Assembly: GCA_000612485.1 (NCBI GenBank)
Contig: CP007494.1
Location: forward strand, 1,178,001 to 1,242,000
Length of the DNA: 64,000 bases
From: Bordetella holmesii ATCC 51541
GTDB lineage: Bacteria; Pseudomonadota; Gammaproteobacteria; Burkholderiales; Burkholderiaceae_B
Direction of reading: 5' to 3'
The notes beneath the pieces are model-generated. The model saw nothing but the letters and a program-made list of their open reading frames with translations. It was not told where the DNA came from and made no database searches. The position numbers and the translations under genes were made by a program. Positions 35,410-43,810 of the stretch are shown piece by piece (position 1 is the stretch's first letter; the number at the start of each line of letters is the position of its first letter).

Positions 35410-36276
35410 TCAGAGCGCGGCGATACGGGCATCATAACCCGCGCGCAATTGACGATAAATGGGTCCGGGCTTGCCGTCTCCCACGGGCTTGCCATCAATG
35501 CGTGTCACGGCCAGGACTTCCTTGGTGGCCGATGTCACCAGGACTTCTTCGGCGCTTTCGACTTCGGCCCGCGCTATGCGACGCGCCTCGAAGCTCACAC
35601 CGGCCGCTTCGGCCAGCTCCGCCATCAGGCCGTAGCGGATGCCTTCAAGAATGAGGTTGTTCTTCGGCGGGGCCAGAAGCTTGCCATCGCGCACAATCCA
35701 GATATTGCTGGCCGAGCCTTCGGTGAGAAAGCCGTCACGATACTGAATCACCTCATCCACGCCCGCTTCGACCGCCTGCTGGCGGGCCAGCACATTGCCC
35801 AGCAGCGAAACCGACTTGATCTCGCAATGCAGCCAGCGTTCGTCTTCGATCGAAATCACGGCCACGCCCTGGTCGCGTTGCTTGGCCGAAGGCGGCACCA
35901 GCGGCGTGACCATGGCGAAGACGGTGGGCGTGATGGCCTGCGCGGGAAAAGCATGGTCGCGTTTGTACACGCCACGCGTGATCTGCAGATAGACGAGGCA
36001 ATCCGGGCTGGGAGCGGCAGCAATGAGCCGCTCGATCACGGCGGTCAGCGCCGCGCGATCCATTGGCATGGGGATGCGGATGGCAGCCAGGCTGCGCTCC
36101 AGACGCTGGAAGTGCTCGGCCATGCGGAAGGGCTTGCCCTGGTAGGCAGGCACGACTTCGTAGATACCATCGCCAAAAATAAAACCGCGATCCAGGACCG
36201 AAATTTTGGCCTGGTCGGCGCGGGTGAACTCGCCATTGAGATACACCAGGCTCTCGCCCGGCATGCCCGGAATCAT
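35410..36276 (-). CDS. dat: D-amino acid aminotransferase (class IV, PLP)
   Basis: 288 residues; likely interconverts D-alanine and D-glutamate keto acids. The PLP lysine is Lys154 in HCEIKSVSLLGNVLA; LDRGFIFGDGIYEVVPAYQGKPFRMAEHFQRLERSL is the class IV N-terminal signature and TEGSASNIWIV the phosphate region. Next to a D,D-carboxypeptidase gene (96 bases upstream), which releases D-alanine, so a role in cell-wall amino acid recycling is plausible. Confidence 0.9.
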   Translation of the reverse strand: MIPGMPGESLVYLNGEFTRADQAKISVLDRGFIFGDGIYEVVPAYQGKPFRMAEHFQRLERSLAAIRIPMPMDRAALTAVIERLIAAAPSPDCLVYLQITRGVYKRDHAFPAQAITPTVFAMVTPLVPPSAKQRDQGVAVISIEDERWLHCEIKSVSLLGNVLARQQAVEAGVDEVIQYRDGFLTEGSASNIWIVRDGKLLAPPKNNLILEGIRYGLMAELAEAAGVSFEARRIARAEVESAEEVLVTSATKEVLAVTRIDGKPVGDGKPGPIYRQLRAGYDARIAAL

Positions 36277-36371
36277 GAAAAGCTCCTAGAAGGAAGATGA
36301 CCCTGGCGAACGGAGATTTCCGTTCGCCACTCACATGTCGGACATAGCTTACACCCGCGCGGGCGGACTTT

Positions 36372-37634
36372 TTACTGGAACCAGCGCTTGACGGTATCGG
36401 TCATGCGGCCGAAGAAACCGGCGCGCTCGACATCCTCTTGAACGACCAACGGCTCGGAACGCAGAACCTTGCCATCGAGGGTCAATTGCAGCATGCCGAC
36501 TTGCTGGCCCTTGACCAAGGGCGCGACCAGCGGATCGGTCCGCTGGGCAACGGGCTTGATCTCACTGCCCTTGCCACGCGGCACGGCCAGCCAGATGGGG
36601 TTGGGCGGCCCGAGCTTGACGTTCTCGGCCTTGCCCTCCCAGACACGCGCATCCAGACCAGGCTGGCTCTTGTCGTAGAGTTTGACCGTATCGAAGTTCT
36701 GGAAGCTCCAGTTCAGCAGTTTGAGGCTTTCTTCGGCCCGGGTGGACTCACTGTCGGCACCCACCAGCACGGTCAGCACACGGCGATCGCCGCGCAGGGC
36801 GGTCGACACCAGGCAAAAACCCGCTGAATCGGTATGGCCGGTTTTCATGCCGTCCACCGAGGGATCGGCCCAAAGCAGACGATTGCGATTGGGCTGAGTG
36901 ATCTTGTTGTAGGTGTAGCTCTTTTGCTTGTAGTAGTGGAAGTACTCGGGATGATCGGCCACCAGATGGGTCGCCAGCGTGGCCAGATCCCGCACCGTGG
37001 TGATGTGCTGCGGATCCGGCAGCCCGGTCGCATTCATGAAGTGCGTGCCCTTCATTCCCAGGCGCTCGGCCTGTTCGTTCATGAGAGCGGCAAATGCCGT
37101 CTCGCTGCCACCCACGGCTTCGGCCAGCGCCACGGACGCGTCATTGCCCGACTGCACGATCATGCCCTGGATGAGCTCGTCGGCGGTGACCGGCTTGCGC
37201 GGCTCGATGAACATGCGCGAGCCACCCGTGCGCCAGGCGTGCTCGGACACCGGCACCTGCCGCTCCAGCGTCAGACGTTTTTCGTCGAGGGCGTTGAACA
37301 CGACATACGCCGTCATGATCTTGGTCAGCGAGGCAGGCTCGACTTTCTGATCGGGGTTGGAAGCAGCAAGCACTTGGCCGCTGTTGACATCGACCGTGAT
37401 CCAGGCGCGCGCCGCAACCGTCGGTGCGGGCACCGAAGCCAAGTCGCCGACGGCGACCACGGAATCTGCCACCGCTGCCGTGGCCGGCGCGGACATGGAG
37501 GCCGCAGGCGAGACGGCCGCCGGCGTCTGTTGCTGCGCCATGACAGGCATCGAGCCGGCCAACATGACAGCCAGCACGGCACTCGAAATCACACGACGGG
37601 AAAATACGGTAGGAGCAAGGGCAGATTGGGACAA
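36372..37634 (-). CDS. dacA: D-alanyl-D-alanine carboxypeptidase (PBP5/6 type)
   Basis: 420 residues. After an N-terminal membrane/signal stretch (VISSAVLAVMLAGSMPVMAQ) come the three penicillin-binding motifs: Ser102-Leu-Thr-Lys105 (SLTK), Ser161-Gly-Asn and Lys263-Thr-Gly. The PBP5 C-terminal domain and an amphipathic end (GFFGRMTDTVKRWFQ) anchor it to the membrane. It trims pentapeptides of peptidoglycan. An Ala/Pro/Val-rich linker of about 40 residues sits between signal and domain. The paralogue name (dacA or dacC) is not decided by sequence. Confidence 0.93.
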   Translation of the reverse strand: MSQSALAPTVFSRRVISSAVLAVMLAGSMPVMAQQQTPAAVSPAASMSAPATAAVADSVVAVGDLASVPAPTVAARAWITVDVNSGQVLAASNPDQKVEPASLTKIMTAYVVFNALDEKRLTLERQVPVSEHAWRTGGSRMFIEPRKPVTADELIQGMIVQSGNDASVALAEAVGGSETAFAALMNEQAERLGMKGTHFMNATGLPDPQHITTVRDLATLATHLVADHPEYFHYYKQKSYTYNKITQPNRNRLLWADPSVDGMKTGHTDSAGFCLVSTALRGDRRVLTVLVGADSESTRAEESLKLLNWSFQNFDTVKLYDKSQPGLDARVWEGKAENVKLGPPNPIWLAVPRGKGSEIKPVAQRTDPLVAPLVKGQQVGMLQLTLDGKVLRSEPLVVQEDVERAGFFGRMTDTVKRWFQ

Positions 37635-37779
37635 GGTCTTTATCGGCTATGAAGTTCAGAGAGGGCCGGCCGCGCGCACGGCGGCCACAACAATTATAGG
37701 CAGCCTATCCGACTGTCTCGAACGCGAAACGTTCCTCACGCGCCGCGAACATGCAACCTGATGCAACGTGCGGAAAATT

Positions 37780-38427
37780 TCAGCGCAATGCCAGCTTCAG
37801 CCGTTGTGCGACCAAGTTGCGCAAGGTGATGAGCTTGCCGTGAAAAAAATGCGAGGCACCGGGAATCACGACGATGGGCAAGTTGCGCGGCCGCGCCCAG
37901 TCCATGGCTTCGGCAAGCGGCACGACTTCGTCGATCTCGCCATGTACGAGCAGCGTCTCTTCAGGCAGCTCGACCTCGCGGAATTGAAACCGCCCCACCG
38001 CAGGGCCCATCAACATGAGCGCCGCGGGCGACGCCTGCTGCTCGGCCAGCGTGGCGTAGACTTGCGCGGCCACGGCCGTGCCAAAGGAAAAGCCGCCCAG
38101 CACCCAGGGTGCGTTCGCCAACCCGGGCAGGGCTTCACGGATCTGCGGAATCAGGCCCAGCATGTCGGCCGTTTCGCCGACCGCGCTGTCGAACTCGCCT
38201 TGGGATGCACCGACACCCCGGAAATTGGGGCGCACCACCACAAGCCCGGCACTCGTGCATGCCCGGCCTATCGTGGTGACCACCTTGTTGTCACGCGCGC
38301 CGCCGTGCAGCGGATGCGGGTGCAACACCAGCGCCCAGCCCTTGGGGTCGCCATCGGGGTAATCGACGGCGCATTCAATGCGCCCGGCCTCGCCGGTAAA
38401 CGCGAGGATGTCGGTGTGTGCAAGCAT
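37780..38427 (-). CDS. Alpha/beta hydrolase of unknown substrate
   Basis: 215 residues from MLAHTDILAFTGEAGRIECAVDYP; LVLHPHPLHGGARDNKVV, RPNFRGVGASQGEFD and the nucleophile elbow GGFSFGT, with DE in LVHGEIDEVVPL and the final His in ASHFFHGKL, mark a small alpha/beta hydrolase of the YciA-neighbour/KANL3-like group common in Burkholderiales. The triad Ser-Asp-His is complete. The longer frame upstream is a shadow of the lipoprotein gene. Substrate unknown. Confidence 0.88.
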   Translation of the reverse strand: MLAHTDILAFTGEAGRIECAVDYPDGDPKGWALVLHPHPLHGGARDNKVVTTIGRACTSAGLVVVRPNFRGVGASQGEFDSAVGETADMLGLIPQIREALPGLANAPWVLGGFSFGTAVAAQVYATLAEQQASPAALMLMGPAVGRFQFREVELPEETLLVHGEIDEVVPLAEAMDWARPRNLPIVVIPGASHFFHGKLITLRNLVAQRLKLALR

Positions 38428-38458
38428 GGGGCGATCCGGACAGAAGCAAAACGCGATG

Positions 38459-39049
38459 TTAACGGGCGATGGGACGCAGTACCGTGGGCAGCCAGGCCGC
38501 CAGACTCTCGGCCGCGGAATCCGTGGCCAGACGCAAAGCCGCGACACCGCCGCTGGCGTCCTGCGATGGCGCGGCCGCCTCGGCAGCGAAGCGCCGTTGC
38601 CCCAGAATCTTGCCATCCTGCAACACGACGGCCTGCAACACGACCTGTCCCTGGCTGGATGATCCATCGGCAGCGAAGACCTGCTCAAAGCGCGTGAGGG
38701 TGACGCGCAGTTGTGGTGCCCCGGTGCCACCGCCATCGCTGAGCACGGCACCTTCGTGCGAGAGTCTTTCCTGCAGACGCTGGCGAACCAGGCTGGCTGG
38801 CGGCTCGCTCCAGCGAAAGCCCGCATAGGCCTTGGGCGCCGTGCTGTCGGCGACTCGCCAGATCACTCCCGTATCGCTGAGCGAAGGCGCGGCCGAAAAG
38901 GCCAGGACGATAGGCGCGCGCGCTGGCAGTTGCACGCTGGCGGTCGGCTCCGGCCCAAGGTCAAACAACGCAGCCTGGGGTGCCACGCGCCCCACACTGC
39001 AACCGCCCAGGACCAAGGCCAGCACCGCCATGAGGCAGATTCTCTTCAT
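38459..39049 (-). CDS. ABC-type transport auxiliary lipoprotein (PqiC/DUF330-like)
   Basis: 196 residues starting MKRICLMAVLALVLGGCSVG, a signal peptide with lipobox LGGC, and then the DUF330 region with a TRFEQVFAADGSSSQGQVVLQAVVL core. Such lipoproteins sit in the outer membrane with MCE transporters. Its own start codon and ribosome site AGGAGA remain, so it can be made separately even though the upstream MCE frame now reads through it (see fused frame). Last gene of the transporter operon. Confidence 0.85.
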   Translation of the reverse strand: MKRICLMAVLALVLGGCSVGRVAPQAALFDLGPEPTASVQLPARAPIVLAFSAAPSLSDTGVIWRVADSTAPKAYAGFRWSEPPASLVRQRLQERLSHEGAVLSDGGGTGAPQLRVTLTRFEQVFAADGSSSQGQVVLQAVVLQDGKILGQRRFAAEAAAPSQDASGGVAALRLATDSAAESLAAWLPTVLRPIAR

Positions 39050-39979
39050 GGATTTATCTCCTAAATCCGGCAAAACCGGGCTCGCCCGGACCGGGCTCGA
39101 CAGGCGCGGGCCGAACAGAATAGATTGGGGCGTATCACCCACCCGCCGTAAAGCGGACTGAGCGCTGCGCGCCGCGCCGGTGACCGACTGGGCCATATCC
39201 GTCATGGCCGGTAAGGTTTCACGATCCAGCCGCGCCGCTGCTCGCGCGATTTCCTGCAGGCTACGGCCTGCGGTCGACAGAGGACCGTCGGGCGCATTCA
39301 GACGCGCCAGCGACTGGTTGGCGGATTGCATCAGCGCGGCTGCCTCGCTCGATGTCTTATTCATCGAGTCGACCAAAGGCCCAAGTTTGCGCATGGCCGG
39401 GGCGAGGTCACGGCTGGCGTCCTTGAGCTGACTGCTGATGTCGGCGGCATTTTTAAGCGTCAGGCTCAACGCCTCGATATTGGCTGGACTCATGAGATGC
39501 CGCAATTCTTCGGCCGTGGTTTCGACCTTGGCCAGCAAGGCAGACCCCCGCTGCTCAAGGCGGTCGAAGAGTCCCGGCCTCAGGGGAATGTCGGGCGGCT
39601 GATCGCCACGGGCCACCAACAGCTCGGTCGACCCGCCGTTGTCACGCAGCTCGATAGTGGCCTGGCCGGTCACCCCCTGCACGCCCACTTCCGCCCAGGT
39701 CGAGGCGGTGATCGGCGTATTCGGTGAAACGCCAATGCGAATACGCACCTGCCCGGGCCGATGCGCATCGAGCATCAGCGACTGGACCTTGCCCACCGGC
39801 ACACCCTGATAGCGCACGGTCGACTGCGCCGTCAGGCCGCTGACCGACGCCGAAGAGACGATGTCGTAGACCTTGACCGTCGAACGGTCGCGGCCAACCC
39901 AGATCGCCACCAGCGCGGCGGCCACGAGCAATACCAGAGTGAAGACTCCCGCCAGCAAGGCATGACTACGGTTTTCCAT
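38459..39979 (-). CDS. MCE-family (MlaD-like) protein fused by a frameshift to the downstream lipoprotein
   Basis: A 506-residue frame. Residues 1-300 are a classic MCE protein: one TM helix (AGVFTLVLLVAAALVAIWVG), the MCE domain (VSGLTAQSTVRYQGVPVGKV) and a long helical region. It should end near GPRLSSPGPGEPGFAGFRR with a stop at 39056-39054, but loss of one base near 39091-39096 changes the end to PVRASPVLPDLGDKS and carries the frame into MKRICLMAVL of the lipoprotein. The lesion affects only the last few MCE residues, so the domain is intact; the natural product of full read-through would be a membrane-anchored chimera. Confidence 0.8.
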   Translation of the reverse strand: MENRSHALLAGVFTLVLLVAAALVAIWVGRDRSTVKVYDIVSSASVSGLTAQSTVRYQGVPVGKVQSLMLDAHRPGQVRIRIGVSPNTPITASTWAEVGVQGVTGQATIELRDNGGSTELLVARGDQPPDIPLRPGLFDRLEQRGSALLAKVETTAEELRHLMSPANIEALSLTLKNAADISSQLKDASRDLAPAMRKLGPLVDSMNKTSSEAAALMQSANQSLARLNAPDGPLSTAGRSLQEIARAAARLDRETLPAMTDMAQSVTGAARSAQSALRRVGDTPQSILFGPRLSSPVRASPVLPDLGDKSMKRICLMAVLALVLGGCSVGRVAPQAALFDLGPEPTASVQLPARAPIVLAFSAAPSLSDTGVIWRVADSTAPKAYAGFRWSEPPASLVRQRLQERLSHEGAVLSDGGGTGAPQLRVTLTRFEQVFAADGSSSQGQVVLQAVVLQDGKILGQRRFAAEAAAPSQDASGGVAALRLATDSAAESLAAWLPTVLRPIAR

Positions 39980-40793
39980 TGCCTGCTTCCTTTGGTGCAA
40001 GATCCCCAAGCGCGCGACGGCCGCGCTCGCCCAGGAAAAAACTTTGGATGAAAGGGTGGTCGATCTTCAGGATCTCGGCAACGGAGGCGCAAGCGATGAC
40101 ACGCTTGTCGGCCAGCACCGCCACGCGCGTGGCAAGCGCCAGCAGCGTATCGAGATCGTGGGTCACCATGACCACCGTGAAGCCGAGTTGCCGGTGCAGG
40201 CTGCGCACCAGATCGACGAATTCGTCAGAGCGCAGCGGATCGAGACCCGCCGTCGGCTCATCGAGAAAGAGCAGCTCCGGGTCCAGCGCCAGCGCACGTG
40301 CCAGCGCCACGCGCTTGATCATGCCGCCAGACAGGTCCGAGGGACTCTTGAGGGCGTCGCCCGCATTCAGGCCAACCATGGCCAGGCGGTACATTACGAC
40401 ATCCTGGATCAGATCCTCGGGCAGCGTGCGCAGCTCGCGCAGGGGCAAAGCGACGTTGTCGAACACGGACAAGGCAGAAAACAACGCACCGGCCTGAAAC
40501 AGCATGCCCCAGCGCTCGGACAGCCGCCGGCGCTCCCGCATGCTCAGCGTGGTGATATCTCGTCCCAGGATGCGGATCTCGCCGCGGGCTGGCTGGCTCA
40601 ATCCGATGATCTCCCGCAACAGCACCGTTTTGCCTGAACCCGAACCTCCCACCAGCACGAGTATCTCGCCGGGGTAGACGGTCAGATTGAGGTTGTCGTG
40701 CACGACATGGTCGCCAAAGGCCGTGCGCAGACCCGAGACCGAGATCACGGGCGTGAGGGTGAGGCAATCCTCAGGGATCAGGGGAGTATCCAT
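39966..40793 (-). CDS. ABC transporter ATP-binding protein of MCE lipid system (MlaF-like)
   Basis: 275 residues: Walker A GGSGSGKTVL, Q-loop MLFQAGALFSALSVFDNVALPLRE, signature LSGGMIKRVALARALALDPELLFLDEPTAGLDP, and VTHDLDTL. The MIKR variant of the signature is typical of MlaF. Its start overlaps the permease stop by one base, and its end overlaps the MCE gene by 14 bases. Confidence 0.93.
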   Translation of the reverse strand: MDTPLIPEDCLTLTPVISVSGLRTAFGDHVVHDNLNLTVYPGEILVLVGGSGSGKTVLLREIIGLSQPARGEIRILGRDITTLSMRERRRLSERWGMLFQAGALFSALSVFDNVALPLRELRTLPEDLIQDVVMYRLAMVGLNAGDALKSPSDLSGGMIKRVALARALALDPELLFLDEPTAGLDPLRSDEFVDLVRSLHRQLGFTVVMVTHDLDTLLALATRVAVLADKRVIACASVAEILKIDHPFIQSFFLGERGRRALGDLAPKEAGNGKP

Positions 40794-41926
40794 CAGATCC
40801 CCATCTGGCTGAAAATCACGGCGTACAGGGCGTCGACCAGGATGACCCCGGTAATGGAGGTGACCACGGAAGTGGTCGTGCCGCGTCCAAGACTTTCGGT
40901 ATTCGGCTTGATGCGCAGCCCGAAATGGCAGGCGACCAGCGCGATCAGGACGCCGAACGACACCCCTTTGAAAATCCCTATCCAGTAATTGGTGATGGTG
41001 ATGGCGCCAGGCAGCGACTCGATGAACCATTGCGCTGAAATGCCCAACTGCATCTGCGCGGCCAGCATCCCGCCCATCAACGCCATGGCGTCGGTCCACA
41101 GCACCAGCAGGGGCATGGTCAGCGCCAGGGCGACCACGCGCGGCAGGATGAGCCGCTGGCTATGCGAAATACCCATCACGCTCATCGCATCGAGCTCTTG
41201 CGTGACACGCATCACGCCGATCTGAGCCGTGATGGCCGAGCCGGAACGACCGGCCACCAGAATGGCGGCAAGAACGGGGCCCAGCTCGCGCACGATGGAC
41301 ACGCCCAACAGGCGCACAATGAAGCGATCGGCACCGAAGATTTGCAGTTGTTGCGCGGACAGGTAAGAGAGCACCACACCAATGAGAAAACCGACCAGCG
41401 CGGTGATGCCCAGGGCTTGTGCCCCCGTGCGGTAGACCTGGGCGGAGATCTCACGCCAGGGGCCCCGCGAGGGGCGCAGTACGAGTCCGACGAAATCCAG
41501 CATCAGTTGGCCCAGCATGCGGACCAGCCGCATGCCGTTGTTGCCGGCGTCGAACATGGCCTGGCCGAGCGCGGCCAACCAGCCCAGGGCATCGGCGGAC
41601 GGCTCGGGCGGCGCCGCGCCACCCGGATTGGAGGCCAGGGTGTCGAAAACCTCGCGTTGGCCTTCTGTCAGGCGCAGGCGGTCGGGCAAGCGCTCGCCCC
41701 AGGCGCGCCAAAGCACGTTGGCGCCGATGGTGTCCAGGCGTTCGATGCCTCGCAAATCCCACCGCGTATTGCCGTCGGTTTGCGCCAGGGCGTCGCGGCG
41801 GGCCTGAACCTGCCCACGAGCGCCGAGCGCCTGCAGGCTCCAGTCTCCTGCCAGGTACACCACGGCACCCTCCCTGCGCATGGGAGGCGCCTGGCAATCG
41901 CGGTCGGGCTGTCGTTGCTGGTGCAT
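40793..41926 (-). CDS. MlaE-like ABC permease with N-terminal STAS domain
   Basis: 377 residues. Residues 15-110 form a STAS-like domain (VVYLAGDWSLQALGARGQVQ); the rest is the MlaE permease with helices LGITALVGFLIGVVLSYLSAQQLQIFGA, LGPVLAAILVAGRSGSAITAQIGVMRVTQELDAM and KGVSFGVLIALVACHFGLRI. A fused STAS domain is seen in many betaproteobacterial MlaE proteins, instead of a separate MlaB. First gene of the operon MlaE-MlaF-MCE-lipoprotein. Confidence 0.9.
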   Translation of the reverse strand: MHQQRQPDRDCQAPPMRREGAVVYLAGDWSLQALGARGQVQARRDALAQTDGNTRWDLRGIERLDTIGANVLWRAWGERLPDRLRLTEGQREVFDTLASNPGGAAPPEPSADALGWLAALGQAMFDAGNNGMRLVRMLGQLMLDFVGLVLRPSRGPWREISAQVYRTGAQALGITALVGFLIGVVLSYLSAQQLQIFGADRFIVRLLGVSIVRELGPVLAAILVAGRSGSAITAQIGVMRVTQELDAMSVMGISHSQRLILPRVVALALTMPLLVLWTDAMALMGGMLAAQMQLGISAQWFIESLPGAITITNYWIGIFKGVSFGVLIALVACHFGLRIKPNTESLGRGTTTSVVTSITGVILVDALYAVIFSQMGI

Positions 41927-42012
41927 GGCGGGATGAAAAATAGTGATTCTAGCCGTTACACATCATATAGCGCCCAGATGACAGCGCTCGTTGCCCTACA
42001 ATTCCGCCCATC

Positions 42013-42840
42013 ATGCCCGTCCACGCCCTAGACCTGCCCGCGCCCGATACGCTGCAACGCGCCGTTCACGCGCGTCTGCCCGGATTCACCCATGTGCAAT
42101 GGGTGGCCAGCACCGGATCGACCAATGCCGATCTTCTGGCGCGCGCGCGCCAGAGTCAGACACCCAAGCCCTGGCTGCTGGGTGCGCATCTGCAGGAGGC
42201 CGGCCGAGGCCGCGCCGGACGCGCCTGGAAAAACCGCAGCGGCGCCACGCTGATGTTCTCGTGCGCGTTCGACGTGCATTTGCCAGCACCGCAATTGCCG
42301 GCGCTTTCGCCCATGGCAGGGCTGGCGGCGTGCGAAGCCTTGCGGCATTTGAGCGCGCAAACCGGTGTCTGCGTGAAATGGCCAAACGACGTCCAGTGGC
42401 ATGAAGCCAAACTGGCCGGCGTACTGGCCGAGACCACGCGCAACCCCGACGGCAACGGCCATACCGTTGTCATCGGCATGGGTCTGAACCTGCGCGACGC
42501 CGACATGCTCTCGGCCAATCTGCAGCGCGCCATTGCCGACTGGTCCCAGGTCGACGCCCAGGACCGGGTCCGAGACGCGGCCGACATCGTGCAAGCCACG
42601 GCGCTAGCCTGGCAGCAAGCCGTCGCGGATCTCGAACAGCACGGCTTTGCCGCCTTCGTCCAGCGCTATGCCCAGGCCGATGCGCTGCACGGCCGCAGCG
42701 TCAACGTGATCGATCGCGGCGAGGTGCTGTACGGCGGCCAAGCCGCCGGCGTTGACGTACTGGGCCGGCTGCAGGTCCAGTGCGATCACGGTCTGATGGC
42801 GGTGACTGCCGGCGAAATTTCGGTGCGCCCTCAGCCATGA
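42013..42840 (+). CDS. birA: Biotin--[acetyl-CoA-carboxylase] ligase
   Basis: 275 residues with the ATP/biotin loop [11 protein letters not shown] and [19 protein letters not shown]. No N-terminal winged helix, so it is a monofunctional ligase, not a biotin repressor. The usual C-terminal small domain is present ([21 protein letters not shown]). It overlaps the coaX start by four bases (ATGA). Confidence 0.94.
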   Translation: MPVHALDLPAPDTLQRAVHARLPGFTHVQWVASTGSTNADLLARARQSQTPKPWLLGAHLQEAGRGRAGRAWKNRSGATLMFSCAFDVHLPAPQLPALSPMAGLAACEALRHLSAQTGVCVKWPNDVQWHEAKLAGVLAETTRNPDGNGHTVVIGMGLNLRDADMLSANLQRAIADWSQVDAQDRVRDAADIVQATALAWQQAVADLEQHGFAAFVQRYAQADALHGRSVNVIDRGEVLYGGQAAGVDVLGRLQVQCDHGLMAVTAGEISVRPQP

Positions 42841-43625
42841 TCCTGTTGATCGACTCCGGCAACAGCCGCCTGAAGCTTGGCTGGCTCCATCTCGACAGCG
42901 GTGCGCGCGAACCCGAGCCCGTGGCCTTCGATAATCTGGATCTGCAGGCCTTGGGGGCCTGGCTGCAGACGCTGCGTCACAAACCCGTGCGTGCCATCGG
43001 CGTCAATGTCGCCGGTGCGCAGCGCGGTGCGGCGATCGCCGCGGCGATGAAGGGCTGTGCCATCGAGTGGAAACGCCCGCAACGCGACGTGTTAGGCATG
43101 ACCAATGCCTATCGCCATCAGGACCAGTTGGGCGCGGATCGCTGGGCAGCCATGCTGGGCCTGCACATGCGCTTGCCCGCCGGGCATCCGCCCGCGTTGC
43201 TGGCCTCCTTCGGCACCGCAACCACGCTGGATACGCTGGGCCCGGATAACGAATTCGCCGGCGGCCTCATCCTGCCCGGCCCGGCCATGATGCGTGGCTC
43301 GCTGGTCCACGGCACGGCCAATCTGCCGCTGGCCGAAGGGCCTGTCACCCCTTACCCGACCGAAACCCATGAAGCGATCGCCACCGGCATCGCCGCCGCA
43401 CAGGCCGGAGCACTCGTCAGGCAGTGGCTGGCGGGCCATGCACGGTATGGCAAGGCACCCGAGGTCTATGTCGCCGGCGGCGGCTGGACCGAGGTCCAGC
43501 CCGAGATAGAGCGTTTGTTGCGTCTGGTGGGGGCAAGTCTGGGGGCCGTCTCGACGCCGACCTTCCTAAAAGCTCCCGTGCTCGACGGTCTGGCCGCGCT
43601 GGCCGCTGCGACAGCCGCCCACTAG
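42837..43625 (+). CDS. coaX: Type III pantothenate kinase (Bvg accessory factor, Baf)
   Basis: 262 residues; phosphorylates pantothenate in coenzyme A synthesis without feedback by Co[17 protein letters not shown] carries the first Asp and the phosphate loop, [11 protein letters not shown] the substrate site and [11 protein letters not shown] the third motif. In B. pertussis this gene was first named baf because it raised ptx expression. Translationally coupled to birA. Confidence 0.95.
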   Translation: MILLIDSGNSRLKLGWLHLDSGAREPEPVAFDNLDLQALGAWLQTLRHKPVRAIGVNVAGAQRGAAIAAAMKGCAIEWKRPQRDVLGMTNAYRHQDQLGADRWAAMLGLHMRLPAGHPPALLASFGTATTLDTLGPDNEFAGGLILPGPAMMRGSLVHGTANLPLAEGPVTPYPTETHEAIATGIAAAQAGALVRQWLAGHARYGKAPEVYVAGGGWTEVQPEIERLLRLVGASLGAVSTPTFLKAPVLDGLAALAAATAAH

Positions 43626-43637
43626 CCAAGGATCCCG

Positions 43638-43802
43638 ATGCGCATCCTGTTTCTCGTACTGTTGTTGGCCAACGTCTGGGCTTATGGCCTGGGACAGGGC
43701 TGGCTGGGGCCGCGTCCCGATGACGAAGGACGTGATCCGCGCCGCCTGACCCAGCAACTCAACGCCGGCCAAGTCAGCCTGGCACCCAAGCGCCAGGATT
43801 GA
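43638..43802 (+). CDS. Small conserved membrane-anchored protein downstream of coaX
   Basis: 54 residues from ATG 43638 to TGA 43802: MRILFLVLLLANVWAYGLGQ forms one N-terminal hydrophobic segment, followed by WLGPRPDDEGRDPRRLTQQLNAGQVSL, a charged part. It starts 12 bases after the coaX stop and ends nine bases before the convergent waaA stop. I recall similar short proteins in the same place in Burkholderiales; the function is unknown. Confidence 0.7.
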   Translation: MRILFLVLLLANVWAYGLGQGWLGPRPDDEGRDPRRLTQQLNAGQVSLAPKRQD

Positions 43803-43810
43803 CGGCCGCA

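Noticed and set aside
34372..36300. 642-residue plus-strand frame across lipB, DUF493 and dat
   Set aside because: Covers three well-defined genes of the other strand and has no recognisable domain.
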